From assembly GCF_963664135.1 (NCBI RefSeq), contig NZ_OY760905.1, positions 992,001 to 1,056,000 on the forward strand: a stretch of DNA of 64,000 bases, given 5' to 3'. How positions within the stretch are numbered: position 1 is the first letter of the stretch; each line of letters starts with the position of its first letter. Positions 8,830-17,158 of this stretch are shown one piece after another. The position numbers were made by a program, and so were the translations under genes. The notes beneath the pieces were generated by a model, which saw nothing but the letters and a program-made list of their open reading frames with translations, was not told the DNA's origin and did no database searches. The stretch comes from an uncultured Acetobacterium sp. GTDB taxonomy: Bacteria > Bacillota > Clostridia > Eubacteriales > Eubacteriaceae.

Positions 8830-8869
8830 TGCTTTTCTCCATTTATATTATTTATCTCGGCCATCGGAG

Positions 8870-8957
8870 GTTGCGTTTCCTCCGCATGACAGGGGGACAT
8901 TTCGGGATGTCATCCTAAGGGCTGACACGCCGTAACGTCCCCCTTTCATCCTCCGGG
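8870..8957 (-). repeat. Structured leader element, copy R2
   Basis: The most complete copy. On the minus strand AGGGGGAC and GTCCCCCT form an 8-bp stem that encloses GTGTCA...TGACAT. It lies about 40 bases upstream of the primase start, in the same relative place as R1 before the endolysin and R3 before the DUF1492-like gene. Confidence 0.7.
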
Positions 8958-9051
8958 CCAACATGCAACCTTGATTCAGGGGCCGACATTTTCGTGAGAC
9001 AACACCCCCATACCAGCCACCAAGGGGCGAAACCAACCATTAATTACAGGA

Positions 9052-9160
9052 CAGACAATCGTTAACCCGGTTGTACCCAAAGGGCAGACCCTCGGCATCG
9101 GGGCGGACACGGCGATAGCCTGTCCGATCCCGCAGCCGACAATGGATTAACCATTGTCTG
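9052..9160 (-). repeat. Three-tier hairpin module, copy 1
   Basis: Outer stem CAGACAAT..TTAA (9052-9065) with TTAA..ATTGTCTG (9147-9160); middle pair TTGT (9071-9074) with ACAA (9139-9142); inner core 9095-9136, CGGACA.GGC-GATA-GCC.TGTCCG with flanking GGG/CCC. The core is repeated at 11265-11306 with a paired change. It sits between the polymerase stop and leader R2. Confidence 0.7.
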
Positions 9161-9175
9161 GCCGACCACTACCTC

Positions 9176-11113
9176 TTATTCGCCCGACTGCCACCCCACC
9201 AGCGAGCCATAGCGGGCGCCGACGGTGACTTCCACGGCCAGGGGGACGTCAAAACCCGGGAATGGCGCCGCTGTCATCACCGTGGTGATCCAGGCAATGG
9301 CATCTGCCAGCCGAGGGGTCTCCACCTCAAAAACGATCTCATCATGAACCGTCAGCAGCGGCCAAATGAATGGCCGCTCCCCCAGTCCCGCCTCCAGCCG
9401 GACCATCGCCAGCTTTAAGATATCCGCCGCCGTACCCTGAATCGGGTGGTTCAGGGCAGCCCGCTCAAAATGACTCTGGAGCCCCGGTTCCGGGGCGTTG
9501 ATCCCCGGCAGAGCGCGGCGCCGGCCCAACGCCGTGTCAACCGTTTCGTGATAGTGGGCCGCCTGACGGGTCGCTTCCTGCCAGGGCGTAAGTCCCGGAT
9601 AGGCCAGCCGGAGATTGAAAATCATTGCCTGACAGTCTTCCAGGCTCAGCTGCTGACCGGTCTTGACCCGCAGAATATCCTGAAGCCCGCGGGGATAGAG
9701 GCCATAAAAAATCCCAAAATTGATATTCTTGGCCACCGTCCGCCGGGCCTTATACTCCGGATGGCCCTTATCCCCGGCTTCGGCCAGCGTGATTCCATAC
9801 ACCGCCGCAGTGGTGACGGCATGGATATCCCCACCCTCCCGGTACACCGCCAGCAGGTTGGCATCGCCGGTAAACCAGGCCCCAATCCGCAGCTCGATCT
9901 GGCTGTAATCCACCGCCACCAGGATGGTACCCGGCCGGGCCATAAAGAAATCCCGAACCGGGATGCCATGGGCCGGCCCCGCCGGCAGGTTCTGACAATT
10001 GGGCTCGGCCGAAGAAAACCGCCCGGTGGCCGTTCCCAGCGGAAACAACCGGGTATGGATCGCCCCGGTGACCGGATTGATCTGCTCCCCCAGCCCCAGC
10101 ACATAGGTTTGATAGAGCTTGGCCAGACCCCGGTAGGCACCGATCGATTCCAGATAAGTGATCGCTGGCAGGCCCTGGGCCCGGCAATAGGCGCTGAGCT
10201 GCTGGATGGCATCCTCATCCAGCGCCGCTTTGCCGCTGTCGGTGCGTTTTTGCACCGGCAGACCGAGATCGTCAAAGAGATAGGCCTTGAGATCATTGGT
10301 GGCGGCATTTTTGCCCACCCGCACCGGTCGGCTGCCACCCCTTTCCAGATCATTCCGGTAAATCCCCAGCTGGTCCTGACAGACTGCGGCCGCCGCCGCA
10401 ATGCCAGCCGCATCGATCCGGAAGCCGCGGTACTCCATCCGCGCGGTAAACAGCGCCACCGGACTTTCGATCGCCTTGATCAGGTCTTCGTGCGCCGGGA
10501 TATTGGCCTGAAACCAGTCGTTTTCCAGAAAATAGAGGCGCCGGGCCAGATCGGCATCACTGCAGGCATAGTTGATGGTCTGCTGATCCCGGGGATCGAG
10601 ATCGGCAAAGCTGCCCAGCCCGACCACCGCCACAAAACGGGGCAGCGCCAGAGCCAACCAGTCCCAGGCCAGGGTTTTCAAACCCACATCAGCCAGCCGG
10701 CGAAAATGCCCGTCCTCTTTATAAATCAGTTGCGCCCCGGCCATGGTGTCATACACCGGCGCCACCAGAGCAATCCCCCGGGCCAGCAGAAACGTGGCCT
10801 CAAAGGCCAGGTTATGGGCAATTTTAATGACCCCGGGGTTTTCAAAAACCCGGCGGCGCAAAAAATCAAACACCGCCTCGGCATCGGCATTGTCAAAACC
10901 CCGGTGGTTAAGCGGCAGATACACCCCAGTGCCTGCTGCCACCGCCAGCGACACCCCAACAATCTCCCCCCGGTGCGGGTCCAACGCCGCCCGCCGATTC
11001 TCCCGCCAGCCAGCCATCGGGGCCGTTTCAAAATCAAAGGCAATGATCACGGCATCACCCAAATAATCCGCCACCACCTGCAAGTCCGTTGTCATCCAAT
11101 AATTTGTTTTCAT
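9176..11113 (-). CDS. Phage-type family A DNA polymerase
   Basis: A 645-residue DNA polymerase I without the 5' nuclease domain, the usual form in phages. The proofreading domain is intact: FDFETAP (exo I, near residue 26), HNLAFEATFL (exo II) and YACSDADLA (exo III). Palm motifs are DYSQIELRIGAW (A), RRTVAKNINFGIFYGL (B, O-helix) and LLTVHDEIVFEVE (C). It would replicate the element together with the primase/helicase. AAAGGA precedes the ATG by six bases. Its 3' end runs directly into the hairpin module, and its start is preceded by a second copy of that module. Confidence 0.92.
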   Translation of the reverse strand: MKTNYWMTTDLQVVADYLGDAVIIAFDFETAPMAGWRENRRAALDPHRGEIVGVSLAVAAGTGVYLPLNHRGFDNADAEAVFDFLRRRVFENPGVIKIAHNLAFEATFLLARGIALVAPVYDTMAGAQLIYKEDGHFRRLADVGLKTLAWDWLALALPRFVAVVGLGSFADLDPRDQQTINYACSDADLARRLYFLENDWFQANIPAHEDLIKAIESPVALFTARMEYRGFRIDAAGIAAAAAVCQDQLGIYRNDLERGGSRPVRVGKNAATNDLKAYLFDDLGLPVQKRTDSGKAALDEDAIQQLSAYCRAQGLPAITYLESIGAYRGLAKLYQTYVLGLGEQINPVTGAIHTRLFPLGTATGRFSSAEPNCQNLPAGPAHGIPVRDFFMARPGTILVAVDYSQIELRIGAWFTGDANLLAVYREGGDIHAVTTAAVYGITLAEAGDKGHPEYKARRTVAKNINFGIFYGLYPRGLQDILRVKTGQQLSLEDCQAMIFNLRLAYPGLTPWQEATRQAAHYHETVDTALGRRRALPGINAPEPGLQSHFERAALNHPIQGTAADILKLAMVRLEAGLGERPFIWPLLTVHDEIVFEVETPRLADAIAWITTVMTAAPFPGFDVPLAVEVTVGARYGSLVGWQSGE

Positions 11114-11234
11114 TTCTATCCTTTCTCATTGCGGGGAAGTGACCACAAGAAACCTGTATACAGGGGCCGAAACAGCCCTTAATTGCAGGCCAGACCCTTA
11201 CTCTATAACCGGGCTCAAAACCAAACTTGATGCA

Positions 11235-11335
11235 GGAGCCGACATTTATCACATCATGTTGTACGCATCGGGGCAGACACGGCGATAGCCTGTCTGATCC
11301 CGCAGCGAACAACAGATTGATAAATGGTCGGCTCC
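11235..11335 (-). repeat. Three-tier hairpin module, copy 2
   Basis: Outer stem GGAGCCGACATTTATCA (11235-11251) pairs with TGATAAAT-G-GTCGGCTCC (11318-11335); TGTTGT (11257-11262) pairs with ACAACA (11309-11314); the core CAGACA.GGC-GATA-GCC.TGTCTG lies at 11265-11306. Relative to copy 1 the core changes G-C to A-T on both arms. It lies about 120 bases upstream of the polymerase start. Other short motifs around it (11161-11215) recur at 9023-9075. Confidence 0.7.
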
Positions 11336-11391
11336 GACCAGCACAGCCTTAATGAGCCCGACCACCACCTTTCATTCGGCCCATTTCCACG

Positions 11392-11457
11392 CAAAAAAAT
11401 ACCGCATGTACACAAACTTTTGGGCCACTTCCCTAAATTTGTGAACATCCGGTATCT
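11392..11457 (-). terminator. Long terminator after zinc-ribbon gene
   Basis: On the minus strand ATACCG-ATGT-CACAAA style arms pair across a loop of about 15 bases (three perfect stem blocks separated by single bulges) and are followed by a run of seven T. It separates the zinc-ribbon gene from the polymerase transcript. The rest of 11114-11571 holds the hairpin module and short repeats, with no gene. Confidence 0.7.
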
Positions 11458-11571
11458 TAGTCACTCTGTTTAACAGGCGCATCTTAACTCAGTATCATTT
11501 CACATCGGCACTCTTTAATTGTCTTTATTCCGTTGGTCTGGCTTTCCCGCCAAACCGTCCTCCTTTTTTAA

Positions 11572-12072
11572 TTATTTGATCGAATGGGAACTCAAATGCC
11601 CGTCGCGACTGCACTTCACATCGATGATGGCATCCCCATAAATGACATGATAATCCAGTACGCGGTGCTCACAGACCTGGCAGGACAACTGCTTGAGCCG
11701 GGGCAGCACTTCCTGGTGCTCGCTTGAATGACGGGAAATATGGCGGGTTGCATTGCCTTTGACTTCAACCAGGATCTGCTTGCGCAACCACTGGCATTTA
11801 AAACCAATTATCAGACAGGCTTCCCAATGATTGACCCGGCACAGAACACCACGACAGCGCGTTCGGACTTGTTTTGATTGTGCCCCGCTAAATCGGCAGG
11901 TCCTGAAGTGCGGACATCGGACAACCGTAATTCCCGGCCCATTTTCACCCAGATCTGAACGCTTAGCTTGTTTTTTTATGTGTCTATTTCTGTTGACGTG
12001 CATTTTCATTACCATCTCTTTCTTACTGCACCGATGGTTGAAATTTTCTTTACCGAATCGATTACTGTCCAT
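11572..12072 (-). CDS. Cysteine-rich zinc-ribbon protein, unknown
   Basis: A 166-residue basic protein I do not recognise at family level. Two probable metal-binding clusters are visible: RCPHFRTC...TRCRGVLCRVNH in the middle, and SCQVCEHRVLDYHVIYGD...VKCSRDGH near the C-terminus. The second resembles the Com-type phage zinc fingers (CxxC, strand, IDVKC). It is the first gene of the phage-like island on the minus strand, consistent with a phage regulatory role. The start is uncertain: an AAAGGAGG lies 26 bases before the ATG used here, and a second ATG 19 codons in (12015) has only a weak site. Confidence 0.5.
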   Translation of the reverse strand: MDSNRFGKENFNHRCSKKEMVMKMHVNRNRHIKKQAKRSDLGENGPGITVVRCPHFRTCRFSGAQSKQVRTRCRGVLCRVNHWEACLIIGFKCQWLRKQILVEVKGNATRHISRHSSEHQEVLPRLKQLSCQVCEHRVLDYHVIYGDAIIDVKCSRDGHLSSHSIK

Positions 12073-12280
12073 CGGTTTTTTCCACAGACTACCGTTATCC
12101 TCCTTTACTTCTCTAAACCAGCAATGCCAAGTGCATTGAATACAATTATTATATCAAAACAATCAATCGTTTTCAGCAACTTTTGATGATATATATTTGT
12201 CATAAAAACAACCTCTAGCGCGTTTACCCCGCTAATTGTTGGCAAATTTTCATCATCATACTGCTTTTTGCTCGCTTCGT

Positions 12281-12958
12281 TCACAGCACCCGGTTTTCGG
12301 CAAAACTGTAATACCCTTCCCCGGCGACAATAATGTGATCCACCACCGGGATGGCGATGGCTTCGGTGGCCAGTTTGATCTTGCGGGTGACGTCGAGATC
12401 GGCCTGAGAGGGTTTCTGGCTGCCACCGGGATGGTTATGGGCCAGAATGATACTGGCGGCCTGGTGGCGCAGGGCGGTTTCGACGATCAGCCGGGGGTAA
12501 ACCGGGGCTTCGTTGATGGTGCCCTCGTGGAGCAAGGTGGCCTGGTTGACCTTGTTCTGGCTATCCAGGCAGATCACATAAAAGGCCTCATTGAGCCGCC
12601 CGGTAAACAGGGCCATGGTGTATTCGCCGGCTTTGGTGGTACTGTTTAAGACTGCCTTTTCCCGGAACTTACCCTGCTGATAACGCCGCGCTAAGGCTGG
12701 AATCAGGGACAGCAGAACGGCGGTGTTTTGTGTAACACCGATCTGATCGCAAAGATCTCTGGGATCGGCATCAAACACCCCGGACAGCGAGCCGTAATGC
12801 TTAATCAGCTGATGCGCCAGTTCGTTGGTGTCCTTCATCGGAATGCAGTAAAATAGCAGCAGCTCGAGAATCTGATGATCCTCAAAACTGTCGATACCTT
12901 CGTTGATGACCCGGTTTTTAACCCGTTGCCGATGGCCTTTGTGGGGATTTTTATCCAT
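12281..12958 (-). CDS. radC: RadC family JAB-domain protein
   Basis: A 225-residue protein with an N-terminal UPF0758 helix-hairpin-helix part (HRQRVKNRVINEG, DQIGVTQNTAVLLSLIPAL) and a C-terminal RadC/JAB metallo domain. The key residues are the acidic E in HEGTINEAPVYPRLI and AHNHPGGSQKPSQADLDVT, the HxHPx(n)SxxD zinc motif. RadC is often carried by mobile elements; a proven biochemical role is lacking. The ATG at 12958 is preceded by AAAGGG; a longer frame begins at 13000 without a site. Its GC is high like the phage-type island, which it adjoins. Confidence 0.9.
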   Translation of the reverse strand: MDKNPHKGHRQRVKNRVINEGIDSFEDHQILELLLFYCIPMKDTNELAHQLIKHYGSLSGVFDADPRDLCDQIGVTQNTAVLLSLIPALARRYQQGKFREKAVLNSTTKAGEYTMALFTGRLNEAFYVICLDSQNKVNQATLLHEGTINEAPVYPRLIVETALRHQAASIILAHNHPGGSQKPSQADLDVTRKIKLATEAIAIPVVDHIIVAGEGYYSFAENRVL

Positions 12959-13018
12959 GTTGCTACCCTTTCTCTGCTCTGATAGTTTATCTTGGTACAA
13001 ACGATACTTAATCTGTTT

Positions 13019-13381
13019 CTACATCGCCTGATAAATCTTTTTAATATCTCCCAAACCTTCGACGATCTCGACTCTGGGAAAGCCGGCGTTATTAAGGGTC
13101 TCATCGCTGAGGTTATCCAGATTGGTATAAAAATCCAGGGCAACCTGTAAATAGGCCGGGTTGGGATGGGCTTCGATTTTTTCAAACAGCAGGTTTTCGG
13201 CTTCATTGAGCCGGCCTTCGCCGATCATGACCAACATCTGCACATGCAATAAATTGCTTTCTGAAATATTTCCCTGTTCATCAAATATTTCAATTGCGGC
13301 GGCATCTTTGTGAAACACCACATTAGCTAAAAAAGCCGATAAATCTTCAATCATCCGCATGATATAATCATTGTTATACAT
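13019..13381 (-). CDS. DUF6483 family protein
   Basis: A 120-residue protein starting MYNNDYIMRMIEDLSAFLANVVF, the opening seen in the DUF6483 family of Firmicutes. Helical pairs follow (NLLHVQMLVMIGEGRLNEAENLLFEKIE and AYLQVALDFYTNLDNLSDETL), resembling tetratricopeptide-like hairpins. Function is unknown. A longer frame exists to 13558, but the inner ATG matches the family's N-terminus. RadC follows 60 bases downstream. Confidence 0.7.
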   Translation of the reverse strand: MYNNDYIMRMIEDLSAFLANVVFHKDAAAIEIFDEQGNISESNLLHVQMLVMIGEGRLNEAENLLFEKIEAHPNPAYLQVALDFYTNLDNLSDETLNNAGFPRVEIVEGLGDIKKIYQAM

Positions 13382-13614
13382 TTTTTTCACTTCTTTCCAT
13401 ATGTGCTGCAACTGGAAGATACTCCAGTTGTGTTTCTCTGATTTTATCAAAACTGTTTGATCTAAGCAATATCTATCCCTTTCGTAAAGAAATCTGTAAG
13501 GATTCGTTTTTTTATACTGATTGAAGATTGATCGCTTTAGGCCTGGCTTCCCGGTCAAATCGGGTCAGTGTTTCTGAAATCTGGGCAGCAATCAACTGAA
13601 CCAATCATTTTTAT

Positions 13615-13646
13615 CAAAAAAGCAACCCCTTGCGAGGTTGCCTTAA
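13615..13646 (-). terminator. Terminator after hsp20
   Basis: Minus-strand GGCAACC-TCGCAAGG-GGTTGC stem followed by a T run. Confidence 0.8.
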
Positions 13647-13663
13647 TTTGTGATCGTTGCCAA

Positions 13664-14107
13664 TTATTCAATGGTTATTTCGGTTTTCTTCACAGCTTCT
13701 TTTGATTTTGGCGCGATAATTTTTAACACACCATTTTCAAAGTTCGCTTTTATGTCACTTTCTATCACATTGGGCAGGTAAATGCCACGCTGCATGGAAG
13801 AGAAAGAACGTTCACGGTGAATAAATTTTTCATTTTTTTCTTCTTTTTCTTCCTTTTTCTCAACTGAAATCAGAAGATTGCCGTCGTCATAGTTGATGTG
13901 GATATCCTTTTTGTCATAGCCAGCCACTTCGGCATCCACCAGGTATTCGTTGTCATTTTCTTTTACGTCAACTTTAAAAGTGTCATTTTTAAGGCTAGCC
14001 ATTGGAAATTGCCGGTCATTGAAGAAACTGTCGACCATGTTATAAAAGTCGATCACATCGCCGGTTTGAGCCACTTCGTGTTTTTTTACGGGAGTTAAAC
14101 CAAACAT
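13664..14107 (-). CDS. Small heat shock protein (Hsp20/alpha-crystallin)
   Basis: A 147-residue Hsp20 chaperone that would bind unfolding proteins without ATP. The alpha-crystallin domain runs from about residue 44 to 140: FKVDVKENDNEYLVDAEVAGYDKKDIHINYDDGNLLI, then ERSFSSMQRGIYLP and the terminal strand ENGVLKIIAPK. The short N-terminal part is normal for anaerobe Hsp20. The start at 14107 is preceded by GGAGG. A CIRCE-like inverted repeat and a sigma-A-type promoter lie just upstream, so heat control by HrcA is likely. Confidence 0.93.
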   Translation of the reverse strand: MFGLTPVKKHEVAQTGDVIDFYNMVDSFFNDRQFPMASLKNDTFKVDVKENDNEYLVDAEVAGYDKKDIHINYDDGNLLISVEKKEEKEEKNEKFIHRERSFSSMQRGIYLPNVIESDIKANFENGVLKIIAPKSKEAVKKTEITIE

Positions 14108-14129
14108 TAAAAACGCCTCCTTTTAGTAT

Positions 14130-14156
14130 TTAGCACGCTCGCAATGTGCGTGCTGT
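14130..14156 (-). promoter_or_regulatory. CIRCE-like operator in the hsp20 leader
   Basis: TTAGCACGC - nine bases - GCGTGCTGT. The CIRCE consensus is TTAGCACTC-N9-GAGTGCTAA; the spacing is exact and seven inner bases of each arm pair. One change in each arm (T to G, matched by A to C) keeps the dyad. It lies between the promoter and the start codon, the usual place for HrcA repression. Confidence 0.7.
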
Positions 14157-14167
14157 TTTTCACCTTC

Positions 14168-14195
14168 ATTATAATCCTTTCTGCTGAAAAATCAA
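14168..14195 (-). promoter_or_regulatory. hsp20 promoter
   Basis: Minus-strand TTGATT (14190-14195), 16 bases, then TATAAT (14168-14173). Transcription would start just before the CIRCE-like dyad. Confidence 0.65.
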
Positions 14196-14251
14196 GGCTT
14201 TAGCGCTTTTTTTTATTCCATCCCGTTTTTTTATGGGGGGCTGGAAGACGT

Positions 14252-15088
14252 TTATTCCCCACCCAAAACAGAAAGAACTTCCTGTTTTGGGCGGTGCAGG
14301 GCAGCAAATTCGGTGGCATAATGCCAGTTTCTGCGGATGAACAGCACCAGCCAGATCAGACCCAAAGCAATAAAAACACCGGACAGGATGATCAGCGGCT
14401 GAAAGTCCGCCGGGGTCATCGGGGCTGTGGTATCAACGCCGGATGAGGCCAGATATTTGATCAACACCACCGCCAGGTTGTGGATGCAGTGGATCACCAT
14501 GCCGGGGATGATACTCTGGTATTTCATGTAGATGATACACAACACCACCCCGACGATGGTCGGGCTGATGCCGGTGGTCAGATGCAGGGCGCCGAAAATC
14601 ACCGAAGAAAAAATCACCGCCTTGGCCGGCGAAAATCGGATCAGCATTTTATTGAGGACAAAGCCCCGGAAGATCAGTTCTTCACAGATCGGCGCCAGGA
14701 TCACGGCAGAAATAAAATGAAGCACCCAGTTGGTATTGGTTTCAGGCAGCTCATTGAGTCCCCCAGCTGGTAGGATGGCAGTGATTCCCACCGTAATCAG
14801 CAGCAGAATCCCCATCCCCAGCAGTTCGGGGAAAAAGGCCGCCGCCATGGTTTCGCTGATTTTCAGCCGCACTGGTTTTAACCAGACCCGGAAAGATAGT
14901 TGGTATTTTCTGAAATAATAGCCCATCCAGACTAGCGGGAAGCCGTAAAGCGCCAGGGTGCCGCTGAGGGTGGTGGCGTAAAGACTGGGTAGCTTCAACA
15001 GGGCGCTGACAATCAGACTTAATGCACAGGTCAGGATAACCCCCAGGAACAAATAGCGATACTTCATCTCTTTTAACATCTCGGTCAA
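14252..15088 (-). CDS. CPBP family intramembrane metalloprotease
   Basis: A 278-residue polytopic membrane protein with about eight hydrophobic segments. The CPBP (Abi/CAAX protease-like) motifs are present: EELIFRGFVLNK near residue 137 (EExxxR), VIFGALHL (FxxxH) and HCIHN near residue 203. Members cleave within membranes or protect against bacteriocins. The start is a TTG with GAGGG seven bases upstream; in-frame ATGs three and seven codons later are alternatives. Confidence 0.85.
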   Translation of the reverse strand: MTEMLKEMKYRYLFLGVILTCALSLIVSALLKLPSLYATTLSGTLALYGFPLVWMGYYFRKYQLSFRVWLKPVRLKISETMAAAFFPELLGMGILLLITVGITAILPAGGLNELPETNTNWVLHFISAVILAPICEELIFRGFVLNKMLIRFSPAKAVIFSSVIFGALHLTTGISPTIVGVVLCIIYMKYQSIIPGMVIHCIHNLAVVLIKYLASSGVDTTAPMTPADFQPLIILSGVFIALGLIWLVLFIRRNWHYATEFAALHRPKQEVLSVLGGE

Positions 15089-15274
15089 ATTTCAGCCCTC
15101 ATTTCTAAAATTACTATTAGTATAGCATAGTGAGGATTAATTTAAAAACATCGGTGTTTTCTTACGTCTCATACTTTCCCTCTTTCGACAATTTAATGCT
15201 ATGCATGGTTATCAACTTTCTGTTATACTTTGGATAACAATAACGCAACGAATCCACGCCGAAAGGAGTCCTAA

Positions 15275-17092
15275 ATGAAAGCATTTCTAGCTGACGTTTT
15301 CCAGCATGGCAAAGTGAAGTTCAAGCTTGTTCAATTTAATTTTTTAACCCTCCTCCTCTTCGAAGCCATCTATACCCTGGTTGGTACCCAAATTGTTTAT
15401 CCCGGCAGCCTTTTTCTCTTTGATCAGGTGATGAACGTGTTGGGGTTTCCGATTATCAGCGACGCCAATATTTTCCAGGTGTTTAGCAATCCCCTTTGCC
15501 TGCTGACGATGCTATTTTTTTTGCTGGTGCTTGGTTTTTACGGGCTTTTTGAATTAACGACGCTGATCGTCCTGTTTAATGAAAGCCATTTTCAGCGCCA
15601 TGTCCGACTGCTGCCGCTATGTCAAAAAGGATTTGAACGGGCGCTCCGGATTGCTAAACTGCGTAATTTCCCACTGCTGATTCTGGTCCTGATCATCATC
15701 CCCTTTACTGAATTTTCAATGGCATCCAGTTTTATTTCCGACGTTTCGATACCGGACTTTGTGATGTCCCATATTCTGGCCAGCCCGATGCTGTCCCTGA
15801 TCTACTTTGTGGTCATCGTGATGTTGTTTTTACTGGTGATCTTCTGGATTTTTTCGATCCATTATTTCACCCTGGAAGATAATAACTTTTTTGAAGCCAT
15901 CAAAAAAAGCCGGGCGCTGTTAAAAGGTCATTTCTGGCATACCACCTTCTGGGTTGCTTTCTGGAATACCGCGATTCTACTGGTACTGATGCTGCTGCTT
16001 GGGCTGCTTGAGGTGGTTGCCTACTTTGTGCTCACTCAGATCCTGGAAGATACGCTGGCGGTATCAATTTTTATTGGCAGCTTCGGATTTTTTGTTGCGG
16101 CGTTCTTTACCACCTTTCAACTCATTGAGACATCAATCACCTTCGCCCTGGTGTCAATGTTCTACTACGATTATTCCCAAATGGCCAAGATCGAGATTCC
16201 TTCAACGGCCTTGATTGTCAATAAAAATAACAGTGATGAAGCTGTCAACGAGCGGAAAAAATTATTTATTGGCGTCAGTGTGGTGTCTATTTTTGTGATC
16301 GTCGTCCTTAACAGTTATGTCATTTTTACTACCTTTCATGAGACCTTTAATTCCCATTTTATAGAAGGGCCAAAAATCACCGCTCAAAACAGTCCGTTAT
16401 CGTCGACCCCGGAAAACACCCTGGCCTTTTTGCAGCAAGCCATCGATGAAGGGGCCGATTATGCCGAAATTGATGTCGCCCAGAGCAAAGATGGGGTGAT
16501 TGTGGTTTCCAAACCGACGATTAAAAAAACAACCGATCAGCCCATTAATGTCTGGGAAATGACTGCTGATGAACTCAAAAATTCAAATATTCCTACTTTA
16601 TCCGAAGCCTTGCTGTTTTGTCAGGACAAAATAAAACTGAGTATCCAGATCAACCCCAGCGGGAATGAAACCAGCCTGGTGGCTTCCACCATTGCGGTCA
16701 TCCAGCAGACCAATAGCAGCGCTTGGTGTATTCTGGCGTCGCTTGATTATCCCAGCTTGGAACAGGCCGCTCGGGTTGATCCCCAGATTAGACGAGCTTA
16801 CGTTACCGGAGTAGCCCTGGGTGAGATTCAGACCATTCCAGTTGATGCCCTCAGTATTGAAGCTTCTTTTATCACCTCTAAAAAGGTAACTGCCATTCAT
16901 GGGGAACATAAGGAAGTTTTTGCCTGGACGGTCAATTCGGAAGAGTCCATCACCGAGATGGTCCATTTAGGGGTTGACAACCTGATTACACAGGATGTCG
17001 GTGAGGCCAAAAAAGTCATCGATCAGATGACCGAACCCCGGGAGCTGATTGAACAGATCAATGATTTTTTGTTTAATGACATTGTTTTGTAA
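15275..17092 (+). CDS. Membrane GDPD-like protein, catalytic residues missing
   Basis: A 605-residue protein. Residues 1-345 hold about eight membrane segments of the kind found in membrane-anchored glycerophosphodiester phosphodiesterases; residues 365-595 have the GDPD barrel pattern (STPENTLAFLQQAIDEGADYAEIDVAQSKDGVIVVS, PTLSEALLFC, VFAWTVNSEE, VDNLITQDVG). Known GDPDs begin with AHRG, use a later HD, and have an ExK in LNIEIK. Here these positions read AQNS, SKP and SIQIN, so both catalytic histidines and the Glu/Lys pair appear to be gone. I infer a non-catalytic or ligand-binding role. AAAGGAG precedes the ATG. Confidence 0.8.
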   Translation: MKAFLADVFQHGKVKFKLVQFNFLTLLLFEAIYTLVGTQIVYPGSLFLFDQVMNVLGFPIISDANIFQVFSNPLCLLTMLFFLLVLGFYGLFELTTLIVLFNESHFQRHVRLLPLCQKGFERALRIAKLRNFPLLILVLIIIPFTEFSMASSFISDVSIPDFVMSHILASPMLSLIYFVVIVMLFLLVIFWIFSIHYFTLEDNNFFEAIKKSRALLKGHFWHTTFWVAFWNTAILLVLMLLLGLLEVVAYFVLTQILEDTLAVSIFIGSFGFFVAAFFTTFQLIETSITFALVSMFYYDYSQMAKIEIPSTALIVNKNNSDEAVNERKKLFIGVSVVSIFVIVVLNSYVIFTTFHETFNSHFIEGPKITAQNSPLSSTPENTLAFLQQAIDEGADYAEIDVAQSKDGVIVVSKPTIKKTTDQPINVWEMTADELKNSNIPTLSEALLFCQDKIKLSIQINPSGNETSLVASTIAVIQQTNSSAWCILASLDYPSLEQAARVDPQIRRAYVTGVALGEIQTIPVDALSIEASFITSKKVTAIHGEHKEVFAWTVNSEESITEMVHLGVDNLITQDVGEAKKVIDQMTEPRELIEQINDFLFNDIVL

Positions 17093-17103
17093 CAACCTAA
17101 AAA

Positions 17104-17137
17104 GGATTAACGCTCAGACGATGCTGGTCGTTAATCC
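17104..17137. terminator. Hairpin between convergent genes
   Basis: GGATTAACG (17104-17112) pairs with CGTTAATCC (17129-17137), with short T-rich tracts on both sides. It could end transcription from either direction. Confidence 0.5.
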
Positions 17138-17158
17138 GAATTTATTAGCCCTATTTGG

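Noticed and set aside
8848..9036. Minus-strand frame through leader R2 (contains MKGGRYGVSALRM)
   Set aside because: The sequence is conserved in R1 but the frame is broken there by a stop; the pattern of pairing explains the conservation better than a protein.
9446..11182. Plus-strand frame of 578 codons
   Set aside because: Antisense to the DNA polymerase, with no recognisable domains and Arg/Pro/His-rich composition typical of a shadow frame.
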